The translations under genes and the position numbers were made by a program. A stretch of DNA of 7,309 nucleotides from JBKQWK01 sp052139595 (lineage in GTDB: Bacteria; Actinomycetota; Thermoleophilia; UBA2241): the NCBI GenBank assembly GCA_052139595.1, contig JBKQWK010000083.1, forward strand, positions 1-7,309, given 5' to 3'. Below the pieces are notes generated by a model. That model did no database searches and had not been told where the DNA came from. It worked only from the letters and a program-made list of their open reading frames with translations. This document shows positions 1 through 6,011 of this stretch, piece after piece. Position 1 is the first letter of the stretch, and each line of letters starts with the position of its first letter.

Positions 1-298
1 TCGCTCAGGAGCTCGCGAGGCATCGCATCGGCCTGCTTCTCGCCTCCTGCCACTCTCCTCGGCAACTGCGCTCCTCTCAAACTGGCCTTCTTCCGCAGCC
101 TTCTAGGTGGATAGCGGGCCGTACCGCAAACTTATCGCGCCAACCCTTCTGGAGAGCCCCGACAGACGGCCGTTGTCTTGCCGTCCGACTCCTCGAGACT
201 GGTCTGCGTCTCAACCCTGCAGCGCATGGCAAGACCACGCTCCTGCGTGTGTTCTGTCACGCTGCCACTGGTCGAGTCGTCCTGCGTCACGTGCGCTG
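1..298. other. Region without an intact gene
   Basis: No intact gene is recognised here. The + frame starting at position 3 stays open until the stop at 327-329, but its first half (through about 155) resembles nothing I know and has no convincing start codon or ribosome binding site. The second half weakly resembles a HigB-type toxin and is listed separately. I read the stretch as decayed sequence upstream of the broken XRE gene; a coding remnant entering from the left edge cannot be excluded. Confidence 0.4.
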
Positions 299-329
299 CG
301 TGACCGTTTTGATCTCGCCGCCCAGGTGA
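156..329 (+). pseudogene. Possible decayed HigB/Gp49-like toxin remnant
   Basis: This + frame, in phase with position 156 and ending at TGA 327-329, reads VRLLETGLRLNPAAHGKTTL and then LRVFCHAATGRVVLRHVR. The order of a 'LLETGLRL' helix, a 'GK..LRVF' strand and a 'TGRVVL' strand recalls the central part of phage-derived Gp49/HigB-type RelE-fold toxins, in which a similar stretch precedes a Lys-rich KKT motif that is missing here. No start codon, ribosome binding site or conserved C-terminus is visible. Its position just upstream of an XRE antitoxin remnant fits the usual toxin-antitoxin gene order. The resemblance is by eye only and may be chance. Confidence 0.2.
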
Positions 330-498
330 TAGATCGTCGCGGCGAACTGCACCTGACCCAGCAACAGCTCGCCGCCGCTGCCGGCCTGCAGCAGAGCGTC
401 ATTAGCCGCATCGAACAAGGCAGCGCCAACCCACCGCCCGCACGCTCAGCGCCGTCGCCCGTGCTTTTGACGCCCGCTTCGCCTTGACTCCCGCTTGA
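299..498 (+). pseudogene. XRE-family (HigA-like) antitoxin, frameshifted
   Basis: The first part (299 to about 433) encodes FDLAAQVIDRRGELHLTQQQ followed by LAAAAGLQQSVISRIEQGSA. This is a typical XRE/Cro-C1 helix-turn-helix: LTQQQLA is helix 2 and QQSVISRIEQG the recognition helix plus turn. After 'NP' at about 433 the original reading frame goes wrong. The next frame continues the family pattern as ARTLSAVARAFDARFALTPA, ending at TGA 496-498. Restoring one base near 433 would join the halves into NPTARTLSAVARAFDARF, the usual C-terminal signature of HigA-type antitoxins of the Gp49 class. The start is unclear: GTG 326 is possible, but the homology seems to begin upstream at about 305 with no initiator. 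If expressed as it stands, the protein would have a wrong tail ending at 487. A real one-base deletion or a sequencing error would look the same. Confidence 0.7.
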
Positions 499-749
499 CC
501 TGAACGCCCTCTTCACATTGATGGCTCGCCACAGCCAGCCTCCACCCCAACCGCCCCTGCTCTACGATCGGGAGCACCACTCGCCGGCGCACCGGGGAGC
601 CGGCGACAACCCGAATGTCCACCCGCGCCCACCTTCACACTGCCCGCCGGCAGGCGTATCGTCGGCATTTCGCTGTTGCCACAGGCAAGGCGGGAATGAT
701 ACCTTTCGCTTACACTTTTACTTTCACTCCGGTTGGCGAAGGGAGCGCG
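499..749 (+). other. Intergenic region upstream of the three-gene operon
   Basis: No gene is supported here. The TIGR04255 frame extends upstream to 615, but that segment is Arg/His-rich, lacks a ribosome binding site and lies outside the family homology, so I treat it as leader DNA. The end of the stretch (about 676-720) becomes locally richer in A and T, as expected of a promoter zone. The best match, TTGCCA at 676-681, has only a poor -10 element downstream, so no promoter is annotated. A ribosome binding site GAAGGGA lies at 738-744, five bases before ATG 750. Confidence 0.4.
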
Positions 750-1586
750 ATGGCCGACACGCATGAGATTTACCCGAACGCCCCGCTGGCATTGGTCGCG
801 GTCGAGGTCCGGTTCCCAGAGGCGCCCAACGAGCGTCCGCTGCCGATGCCTCTGCAGCGTTCCTTTCGCGACCTGCTCGGCGATGAATGGGTGATCGAAT
901 CCCACAAGATCCAGCAGTTCGAGGTCGCGCTGGGGCCGGGAGCACCCGGCGCCCAGGCTGTGCAAGAGACGGTTGTGCCGCGGTTCACCATGCGCGACCG
1001 CACCCTGGCAGTCGCTCTCACCGATTCCGGTGTTACCGTTGAGACGACCAACTACCGGCACTACCCTGACTTTCGCACCGTCCTGGAGCGCGTCTTCTCG
1101 GCGGCGGCCGAACTCCTGCAGCCCGATGGTGTGGCGCGGGTCGGCATGCGTTACATCGACGAGATCCGCGTTGCCAGCATCGGCCGGGACCGGCCAGCCG
1201 ACTGGCGGAAGTGGCTCGACGCGTCGCTGCTGCCTCCCAAGCTCGACGAAATGGTGCATGCAGACAATGATCCGGCTGCCTGGGAAGGGGTTGCCCGATA
1301 TAGCACTGGACCGGAGCGCAGCCTGGTGCTGCGTTACGGAACTCGGCAAGGCTACGTGGTGCAGCCGCGCGGCACCTTGAATCGTCCCTCGACGCCACCA
1401 CCGGGGCCGCTCTTCGTGCTCGACTTCGACTCCTTTTGGGAGCCTCTGGACATCCCCGAGTTCAACCCTGCGAATCTCGCTGCAACGTGTGACGATCTGA
1501 GAGTGCCGGTCCGCACGCTTTTCGATCTTGTCATCACCGACAAGTTACGGCGCGAAGTCTTTATGGAGGAGCCAACCGATGGCTGA
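750..1586 (+). CDS. TIGR04255 family protein
   Basis: This 278-residue protein matches the sporadically distributed TIGR04255 family, whose biochemical role is unknown. Family signs are the N-terminal YPNAPLALVAVEVRFPEAP (residues 8-26), the central strand VGMRYIDEIRV (131-141), the strand LFVLDFDSFW (221-230) and the C-terminal helix LFDLVITDKLRREVF (257-271). It has no signal peptide, membrane segment or recognisable catalytic motif and should be a soluble cytoplasmic protein. I chose ATG 750 because GAAGGGA precedes it at good spacing and family homology begins within ten residues; the frame could start at 615, but that extension looks non-coding. Its stop overlaps the start of the next gene (ATGGCTGA), so the two are translationally coupled and probably act together. 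The family call is confident; the function is unknown. Confidence 0.85.
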   Translation: MADTHEIYPNAPLALVAVEVRFPEAPNERPLPMPLQRSFRDLLGDEWVIESHKIQQFEVALGPGAPGAQAVQETVVPRFTMRDRTLAVALTDSGVTVETTNYRHYPDFRTVLERVFSAAAELLQPDGVARVGMRYIDEIRVASIGRDRPADWRKWLDASLLPPKLDEMVHADNDPAAWEGVARYSTGPERSLVLRYGTRQGYVVQPRGTLNRPSTPPPGPLFVLDFDSFWEPLDIPEFNPANLAATCDDLRVPVRTLFDLVITDKLRREVFMEEPTDG

Positions 1587-2247
1587 CATCATCGCGTCCG
1601 ACCCGACCCGTATCACCAGCACGGAGATGTCAGCGCCGGAGCAGGTCACACGAACACGGACCATAGATGAAGTGGTCGCCGATGCCGGCTTCCTTCGTCG
1701 CCGAGCCCGGCTCCTCGGCGAGGACGTTGCCGCGACCAACCGTCAGGTGAGCGAGGTTCATCAACGGGCCGTTGCCGAGCAGCTCAACGCCAAGGCGCGC
1801 ACGATCGCCAAACGGAGCGTCGCCGCGATGCTCAGCGAACTGGCGAACGCCGGGTTCGCCTGGCGTGACATCGCGGCGCTGACGGGAGTTTCCGTTCCCG
1901 CCGTCCGGCGCTGGCGACAAGGCGAGGCGGCTAGCGGCGCAAACCGTCTCGCAGTCGCCCGCATCGTGGCGCTCGTCGAGACCCTGCGCGACGACCACCT
2001 GGTGGTTGACGTCGCCTCCTGGATGGAGGTGCCGCTCGTTTCTGACGCGCCGGTGACCGCGATCGACCTTGCCGCTGCTGGTCACCTGCAGGAGGTGGTA
2101 GACATCGCCGCCGGACACTCGGTCGGCGAAGAAGTGCTCAATCGTCTGCAGCCCGGTTGGCGTGAGCGCTATCGCTCGCAGTACGAGGTTTTCCTGGCGC
2201 CCGACGGCGAACTGGGGACGCGACCCGCGGCCAGAGACAATCCTTGA
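1579..2247 (+). CDS. Helix-turn-helix protein with MbcA/ParS-like C-terminal region
   Basis: This 222-residue protein is the middle gene of the operon. After a charged N-terminal region (about 1-75), which contains a predicted helix rich in Arg and Gln, comes a helix-turn-helix at residues 84-118: ELANAGFAWRDIAALTGVSV then PAVRRWRQGEAAS. The segment at 146-178 (ASWMEVPLVSDAPVTAIDLA, AAGHLQEVVDIAAG) resembles the 'W...P......P.dLl..G..e.V' pattern of the Xre/MbcA/ParS toxin-binding domain. That would suggest a DNA-binding antitoxin-like regulator of its neighbours; this part is inference. ATG 1579 is preceded by GGAGGA (1565-1570) and overlaps the previous stop by eight bases. Its own stop overlaps the TTG start of the next gene (TTGA). 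No RES-domain toxin, the usual partner of MbcA/ParS-type antitoxins, is visible nearby. Confidence 0.82.
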   Translation: MADIIASDPTRITSTEMSAPEQVTRTRTIDEVVADAGFLRRRARLLGEDVAATNRQVSEVHQRAVAEQLNAKARTIAKRSVAAMLSELANAGFAWRDIAALTGVSVPAVRRWRQGEAASGANRLAVARIVALVETLRDDHLVVDVASWMEVPLVSDAPVTAIDLAAAGHLQEVVDIAAGHSVGEEVLNRLQPGWRERYRSQYEVFLAPDGELGTRPAARDNP

Positions 2248-2836
2248 CTCTCGAGATCTTCGAGCAACCAGATGACCTCTATCTCGCGCGCGGCGAGGAG
2301 GTTAATCCGCTGCGCCCGCTGTTCACTGGCGATGTCTTGGCGAATGCGGCCATCCCGGGTGTCCAGGACTCAGGCCTGGCGATGGTCGTGGCCCACCCCT
2401 GCTCAATGCGAGGTAAAGACGCCAGACTTGAGCCACGAGTACTCGTCGCGGCCGTAGCAGAGAGCGACAAGATCGGTGCGGCAGCGTGGCCTGTACACGG
2501 CTCGCCTGCCTCTCCCCATTCGGCATCAATCTGCTTCAGCAGCGCCTCATCTGGCGACTGACGCGCCACGAGGTGCCGACGCACCAGTTGCAGGAAGTGT
2601 CGGCCCATGTTTTCGAAGAAGCCGACCTCCTCGAAGAGTGGAGCGACACCATCTGCCCCGCCGGCGCAACCCCAGAGCAGGCGGCCGCGGCGTTTGAGGT
2701 TTTCGTACGCGCCGACCGCGGAGGCGGCCACACGCTGCAGAACGACCTGCGTGATCCACAGCGCCGGTCAAGTGTGCGCAGCGCCTGTCGCGCCGAAGCC
2801 CAGCGCCAGGCCGCACGTTTCAGCGCTCACGGCTGA
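2244..2836 (+). pseudogene. Third gene of the triad, broken by internal deletion/frameshift
   Basis: The gene starts at TTG 2244, overlapping the previous stop as TTGA. The first 82 residues (to Trp at 2487-2489) look genuine: MTLEIFEQPDDLYLARGEEV, then GLAMVVAHPCSMRG and LEPRVLVAAVAESDKIGAAA. The frame then turns to low-complexity Ser/Pro/Ala and stops at 2559-2561. From about 2504 another frame carries clear coding signal: ACLSPFGINLLQQRLIWRLT, EVSAHVFEEADLLEEWSDTI, then ATPEQAAAAFEVFVR and HTLQNDLRDPQRRSSVR, ending at TGA 2834-2836. I read the two blocks as the ends of one protein joined by a deletion near 2487-2504 that also changed frame, because the connecting segment looks too short. 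The family is unrecognised. The HPCSMRG motif with its lone Cys and His, and the acidic FEEADLLEEW helix, are its notable points. Two separate short genes are possible but less likely, since the second block has no ribosome binding site. Confidence 0.65.
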
Positions 2837-2939
2837 CGGTTGCTCATCGGCGCAAGTCCAGTAGTGCGCGCGAGACCGACTGGGGGATTAACCGCCGTCT
2901 GGTCTGGGGAAGTACGTGACGTCCGACTGGGAGGCCCCA
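2837..2939 (+). promoter_or_regulatory. Upstream region and ribosome binding site of sqr
   Basis: This short gap separates the broken triad gene from sqr. GGGAGG at 2929-2934 sits five bases before ATG 2940 and decides the start in favour of ATG over the in-frame GTG at 2916. No convincing -35/-10 pair is visible. The half-sites AGACC (2873-2877) and GGTCT (2901-2905) form a spaced inverted repeat that could be a regulator site, but five-base arms are weak evidence. Confidence 0.5.
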
Positions 2940-4397
2940 ATGGCACGTGTCGTGATTCTCGGTGCAGGCATCGCTGGCCATACCGCCGCTCTGCACCTTA
3001 AGCGCCGGCTACAGCCGGGCCACCAGGTGGTGGTCATTTCTCCGAACGCCGACTGGAACTGGATACCCTCGAACACCTGGGTTGGGGTCGGTCAGATGAC
3101 CGCAAAGCAGGTGACCTTTCCCCTCAGACCGATCTACCAGCGCAAGGGGATCGACTTTCGTCAGGCACGGGCGGTGGCCATTCACCCGGAAGGCGATGCG
3201 AACAGCGAATCCCCATCGGTCGACATCATCTACACCGATCCCGCCCGCGCTGGCCAGGAGGCGCGGCTTAGCTACGACTACCTCATCAATGCGACGGGGC
3301 CCAAGCTCAACTTCGCCGCGACTCCGGGCTTGGGGCCCGAAGCCAACTCGCTTTCGGTGTGCACCGCGACGCACGCCGAGCAGGCAGCGGCGGCCCTTGA
3401 CAAGGTTGTCGCCGCCCTCAAGCGCGGCCAGCGCCAGACGCTGGTCATCGGCGTCGGGCATGGGACCTGCACCTGTGAAGGGGCAGCATTCGAGTACACC
3501 TTCAACGTGGAGCACGAGTTGCGCGCACGCGGCGTGCGCGACCTGGCCGAGGTGGTGTACCTGACGAATGAGTACGACCTCGGCGACTTCGGTGTCGGCG
3601 GCACGACGTTCGAGCAGAAAGGCTACGTCACCACGTCCAAGATATGGACCGAGTCTCTCTTTCGCGAGCGCAACGTGCGCGCCATCCTGCGCGCTCATGT
3701 GGAGCGGGTCGATCCAGGGCTCATCCACTACGAGCAGCTCGATGGCACCAAGAGCACACTCGCATTCGACTTCGCCATGTTATTGCCGCCGTTCCGCGGC
3801 GCCGGTCTGAAGGCCTACGACCGACAGGGCGCCGAGATCACCGCCGAGCTGTTCGCCCCGAGCGGGTTCCTGAAAGTTGACGCCGACTATGCGACCAAGC
3901 CGTTCGGCGAGTGGAGGGCCGAGGATTGGCCGAGCACCTACCAGAACCCGAAGTTCGGCAACATCTTTGGCGTGGGGATCGCCTTTGCCCCTCCCCACCC
4001 GATCTCGCAGCCGCACTTCAGCCCCAACGGGACCGCGATCTCCCCGGCTCCGCCGCGCACCGGCATGCCGTCTGGCGTCATGGGGCGAGTGGTGGCTCAG
4101 TCCATCGCCGACCGGATCCAGCGGGGGCAGGCGGCCCCGCTGCACACGGCATCCATGGCGTCGCTCGGGGCCGCCTGCATCGCCTCGACTGGCGCCGGAC
4201 TACTTGCCGGCACAGCCGCTGCGTTGACGATGTATCCGATCGTCCCGGACTTCGTTCGCTACCCGGCATCCGGCCGCAGTCTCAAGGAGACCACCGGTGA
4301 AATCGGGCTGGGCGCACACTGGACGAAGCTGATGCTGCACTACCTGTTCATCTACAAGGCCAAGGGACGCCCCGGCTGGTTCCTCATCCCCGAATGA
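2940..4397 (+). CDS. sqr: Sulfide:quinone oxidoreductase (FAD-dependent)
   Basis: This 485-residue flavoprotein oxidises sulfide to zero-valent sulfur or polysulfide and passes electrons through FAD to the membrane quinone pool. The N-terminal Rossmann dinucleotide-binding motif is VVILGAGIAG (residues 4-13), with DYLINATGP (113-121) as the second FAD-contacting strand of the two-dinucleotide-binding fold. Candidate redox cysteines fall where SQR enzymes carry theirs: Cys141 (SVCTATHAE), Cys177/Cys179 in GVGHGTCTCEGAAFEY (171-186) and Cys413 in GAACIASTGAG (410-420). All three positions are filled, which favours true SQR over the related flavocytochrome c or type II NADH dehydrogenases. The CTC pair gives one extra cysteine. 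The C-terminus (LGAHWTKLMLHYLFIYKAKG, 457-476) is an amphipathic, partly hydrophobic helix suited to monotopic membrane attachment. There is no signal peptide. A small ORF follows four bases after the stop. Its orientation and intactness contrast with the damaged genes around it. The subtype within the SQR family cannot be fixed by eye. Confidence 0.9.
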   Translation: MARVVILGAGIAGHTAALHLKRRLQPGHQVVVISPNADWNWIPSNTWVGVGQMTAKQVTFPLRPIYQRKGIDFRQARAVAIHPEGDANSESPSVDIIYTDPARAGQEARLSYDYLINATGPKLNFAATPGLGPEANSLSVCTATHAEQAAAALDKVVAALKRGQRQTLVIGVGHGTCTCEGAAFEYTFNVEHELRARGVRDLAEVVYLTNEYDLGDFGVGGTTFEQKGYVTTSKIWTESLFRERNVRAILRAHVERVDPGLIHYEQLDGTKSTLAFDFAMLLPPFRGAGLKAYDRQGAEITAELFAPSGFLKVDADYATKPFGEWRAEDWPSTYQNPKFGNIFGVGIAFAPPHPISQPHFSPNGTAISPAPPRTGMPSGVMGRVVAQSIADRIQRGQAAPLHTASMASLGAACIASTGAGLLAGTAAALTMYPIVPDFVRYPASGRSLKETTGEIGLGAHWTKLMLHYLFIYKAKGRPGWFLIPE

Positions 4398-4401
4398 CAC
4401 C

Positions 4402-4596
4402 ATGAAATCGGCCGACGACAACTCCGCCATTCCCGAAAGGATGAACCAGATGGACGAGTCAGCACGCGCTATCGCAGAGGCTCCCCTGCCGACGTCGAGG
4501 ACGTTGCATGCTCGCTCGAATCCGGCCTACCAGGTCACGCGTTTCGTCGCCTTCAACATCCGCATGCTGCGTATGGTCAGCAAGGCCCACCGCTGA
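4402..4596 (+). CDS. Small basic protein following sqr, hypothetical
   Basis: This 64-codon frame begins four bases after the sqr stop and is probably on the same mRNA. ATG 4402 has no clear ribosome binding site. GAAAGG at 4435-4440 points instead to ATG 4450, which would give 48 residues starting MDESARAIAEAPLP. The C-terminal half, HARSNPAYQVTRFVAFNIRM then LRMVSKAHR, is a hydrophobic-basic amphipathic helix with an N-P-x-Y-Q-V lead-in. It could lie on the membrane surface or bind a membrane protein, which would fit a partner of the membrane-attached SQR; this is inference from position and composition. I do not recognise the family with certainty. Chance coding is possible but made less likely by tight spacing and the internal ribosome binding site. 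Confidence 0.55.
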   Translation: MKSADDNSAIPERMNQMDESARAIAEAPLPTSRTLHARSNPAYQVTRFVAFNIRMLRMVSKAHR

Positions 4597-4604
4597 TCGG
4601 TTGG

Positions 4605-4626
4605 GCGCGGCTGTCGCGCTTGTTAT
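4605..4626 (+). terminator. Candidate rho-independent terminator after sqr unit
   Basis: GCGCG (4605-4609) and CGCGC (4615-4619) form a perfect five-base stem around loop GCTGT, followed by TTGTTAT. It lies between the converging sqr unit and orphan higA and overlaps the last codons of higA. An outer pair CCGCTGA (4590-4596) and TCAGCGG (4634-4640) could enclose it. The stem is short and the T-tract is interrupted, so termination strength is doubtful. Confidence 0.35.
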
Positions 4627-4937
4627 GCGACCCTCAGCGGCTTGATGTTGTCGACCTGCGCCTTGATTGCCTGGGCGGCGTCCCAGAGGTCGACCGCGCG
4701 CTGCGCGTTGAGCCAGAACTCGGGCGTGTTGCCAAACAGCCGCGACAGGCGCAGCGCCATCGCCGGGCTGACGGCACGCCGCTCGCGTAGCAGCTCATTG
4801 ACCGACTGGCGCGAGACGCCCAGCGCCTCAGCTAGTCCGGAGACCGTAAGACCATAGTCGGGCAGAAAATCTTCGCGGAGCATCTCGCCCGGATGGGTGG
4901 GCCGCGCAGTCCTCTCGCCGGTGTTAAGAATGCTCAT
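4623..4937 (-). CDS. higA: HigA-family antitoxin (orphan, third gene after vapBC)
   Basis: This 104-residue protein is a HigA/VapI-type XRE antitoxin. It has the family lead-in THPGEMLREDFL (14-25), a helix-turn-helix at about 31-57 (LTVSGLAEALGVSRQSVNEL, then RERRAVSP) and the signature ALRLSRLFGNTPEFWLNAQR (61-80). HigA proteins bind and neutralise the mRNA-cleaving toxin HigB and repress their own promoter. No higB is adjacent: the gene upstream, 15 bases away, is vapC, so higA here is probably the third cistron of a vapB-vapC-higA unit. The ATG at 4937 follows a weak GAGGTG-like site. It differs clearly in sequence from the HigA at 5700-5999, so it is not a recent duplicate. It may be a solitary regulator, an antitoxin against a distant toxin, or what remains after loss of higB. 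Confidence 0.92.
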   Translation of the reverse strand: MSILNTGERTARPTHPGEMLREDFLPDYGLTVSGLAEALGVSRQSVNELLRERRAVSPAMALRLSRLFGNTPEFWLNAQRAVDLWDAAQAIKAQVDNIKPLRVA

Positions 4938-4952
4938 CTCGCACCTCGCTGC

Positions 4953-5348
4953 TTAGTGATAGTCGGTGACCTCAACGTTCATCGGCACGTACTTGACGCC
5001 TTCAAGGCCGGCGAAATCCGCGTCCTGCGTCCACAGCGTGGCTGCGAACGCCCGCGCGGTAGCGAGGACTATGCTGTCTGCCATGGGAATGCCGAGAGCC
5101 ACACTGGTGCGTGCCGCCTCAAGCGCGATCGGTGTCGTAAGGTCGACCACCGACCCCTGTTGCATGACCGCGATTGCCTGCAGCGCGTCGCTCTCGCCGC
5201 GCTGCTGCAGAACGCGCTTAAAGACCTCATAGACGCTCACCGTGGGCACCACGAGGTCATCGGGCACCTCAAGGGCCTCGGCAAACACGTCAGCGTTGGG
5301 GCCGGCGGCGAAGTACTCGAGCCAGCCGCAGGAGTCGACGACGTTCAC
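4953..5348 (-). CDS. vapC: VapC toxin, PIN-domain ribonuclease
   Basis: This 131-residue PIN-domain protein is the toxin of a type II VapBC pair, a Mg2+-dependent endoribonuclease that typically cuts tRNA or rRNA. The four acidic positions of the PIN active site are visible: Asp5 in NVVDSCGWLEYF, Glu41 in VYEVFKR, Asp91 in GIPMADSIVLATA and Asp109 (with Asp111) in LWTQDADF. Length and motif order match complete family members, so the toxin should be active. The start is GTG at 5346-5348, overlapping the vapB stop as GTGA, so translation is coupled to the antitoxin. The stop is TAA at 4953-4955. Confidence 0.93.
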   Translation of the reverse strand: MNVVDSCGWLEYFAAGPNADVFAEALEVPDDLVVPTVSVYEVFKRVLQQRGESDALQAIAVMQQGSVVDLTTPIALEAARTSVALGIPMADSIVLATARAFAATLWTQDADFAGLEGVKYVPMNVEVTDYH

Positions 5349-5551
5349 AGTCGATCGGCCTCGCGCGGCACATCGGTGTCGATGCCACGCAAAAAGCCGC
5401 GCATCTGTTTGATCGGCTTCACCGGTACCAGCTCCACGCGGTCCCCATACTGGATAGCCTGGATCTTCTGACCCGGGTGCAGGCCGAGTCCCTCACGGAT
5501 GCGCTTGGGAATGACGACCTGGAACTTGGGTGAGATGGTCACTGTTTCCAT
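5345..5551 (-). CDS. vapB: VapB antitoxin, AbrB/MazE-type swapped-hairpin DNA-binding protein
   Basis: This 68-residue antitoxin carries a SpoVT/AbrB domain: METVTISPKFQVVIPKRIRE (1-20), then GLHPGQKIQAIQYGDRVELV (23-42). As a dimer it should bind the operator upstream and, with VapC, repress its own operon. The C-terminal 25 residues (KQMRGFLRGIDTDVPREADR) form the likely VapC-inhibiting tail. I chose ATG 5551 because AGGGAG stands six bases before it on the - strand. The frame can be extended to 5584, but that would start within the operator and -10 region. The stop overlaps the GTG of vapC. Confidence 0.9.
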   Translation of the reverse strand: METVTISPKFQVVIPKRIREGLGLHPGQKIQAIQYGDRVELVPVKPIKQMRGFLRGIDTDVPREADRL

Positions 5552-5562
5552 CACGGACTCCC

Positions 5563-5614
5563 TATCGATAACAGATACGTACAACGTATATGCTAACGAT
5601 CATGCTTTCGTGAA
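5563..5614 (-). promoter_or_regulatory. vapBC promoter with palindromic operator
   Basis: On the - strand, TTCACG (5609-5614, -35) and TATACG (5585-5590, -10) are separated by 18 bases. A perfect inverted repeat, ATACGT (5575-5580), centre ACA, ACGTAT (5584-5589), covers the -10 element and predicted start point, a suitable operator for autorepression by VapB/VapBC. A second, eight-base palindrome TATCGATA (5563-5570) lies between it and the ribosome binding site. Both promoter hexamers match consensus at four of six positions. The operator role is inferred from position and symmetry. Confidence 0.55.
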
Positions 5615-5624
5615 ACAAGGTCCG

Positions 5625-5672
5625 CAAAACGTCGAGCGCCAGAGCGCGGCCACGACGTCGCGGAACGCTCGA
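5625..5672 (-). terminator. Candidate terminator downstream of higBA
   Basis: Read on the - strand after the higA stop, TCGAGCG (5666-5672) pairs with CGCTCGA (5632-5638), enclosing an inner CGCG...CGCG pair and the palindrome CGACGTCG (5653-5660), and is followed by CGTTTTGC. The position between higBA and the vapBC promoter suits a terminator. The 27-base loop and short T-run make it weak; a protein-binding cruciform is an alternative. Confidence 0.3.
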
Positions 5673-5699
5673 TCGGTTTGTTGGGCAGACTCGCCGCCG

Positions 5700-5999
5700 T
5701 CAGGCCGCGGTCCCGGACCATGGCTTGATGCGCAGGAGTTCCTCCGCCAGCGCCTCTTCGGCAACCTCGATGTCATAGGCCGCTTGAGCGCGCAGCCAGT
5801 AGCCGTTTGAGAGGCCGAAGAAGCGACATATGCGCAGGTCGGTGTCGGCGGTCACAGCACGCCGGCCAGCGACGATCTCGCCGATGCGCTGCGCGGGCAC
5901 GCCGATCTCCTTGGCGAGACGATACTGCGAGAGCCCCATCGGCAGAAGAAACTCCTCGCGCAGGAGTTCGCCAGGCGTCACGGGCTTGAGCTTATACAT
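5700..5999 (-). CDS. higA: HigA antitoxin of the higBA module
   Basis: This 99-residue XRE antitoxin has the HigA lead-in LKPVTPGELLREEFL (4-18), a helix-turn-helix at about 23-49 (LSQYRLAKEIGVPAQRIGEI, then VAGRRAVT) and the dimerisation signature LRICRFFGLSNGYWLRAQAA (55-74). It should neutralise the HigB encoded just upstream and repress the operon through the palindrome at 6298-6318. Two start codons are possible: ATG 6005 and ATG 5999. GAGGAG (6008-6013) is only two bases from the first but eight from the second, so I prefer 5999. That ribosome binding site overlaps the higB stop codon, so the genes are adjacent and probably coupled. The toxin-first order is typical of higBA and unlike the antitoxin-first vapBC beside it. 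Confidence 0.93.
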   Translation of the reverse strand: MYKLKPVTPGELLREEFLLPMGLSQYRLAKEIGVPAQRIGEIVAGRRAVTADTDLRICRFFGLSNGYWLRAQAAYDIEVAEEALAEELLRIKPWSGTAA

Positions 6000-6011
6000 C
6001 GTCATAACTCC

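Noticed and set aside
615..749. N-terminal extension of the TIGR04255 gene to position 615
   Set aside because: It has no ribosome binding site and unusual Arg/His-rich composition, and family homology starts just after ATG 750, which has a good ribosome binding site.
513..1349. Long open frame on the - strand across the TIGR04255 gene
   Set aside because: It is opposite a recognisable gene and has no coherent domain or ribosome binding site.
2873..2905. AGACC...GGTCT inverted repeat upstream of sqr as an operator
   Set aside because: Five-base arms 23 bases apart are common by chance, and no promoter could be placed beside them.
2916..2939. GTG 2916 as sqr start
   Set aside because: The GGGAGG site at 2929-2934 lies downstream of it and is correctly spaced for ATG 2940, where the flavoprotein fold begins.
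3009..3728. Long open frame on the - strand inside sqr
   Set aside because: It is antisense to a clear, motif-bearing gene in GC-rich DNA, where such shadow frames are expected, and has no family resemblance.
4599..4640. Integron attC-like site (GTTGGGC next to GTTATGC; another GTTGGGC near 5680)
   Set aside because: Core-site-like heptamers occur, but the paired R'', L'', L' and R' boxes of attC are missing, and the TA genes are not each followed by one.
5552..5584. Upstream extension of VapB to 5584
   Set aside because: It would begin inside the operator and -10 region; ATG 5551 has AGGGAG at ideal spacing and starts the AbrB domain.
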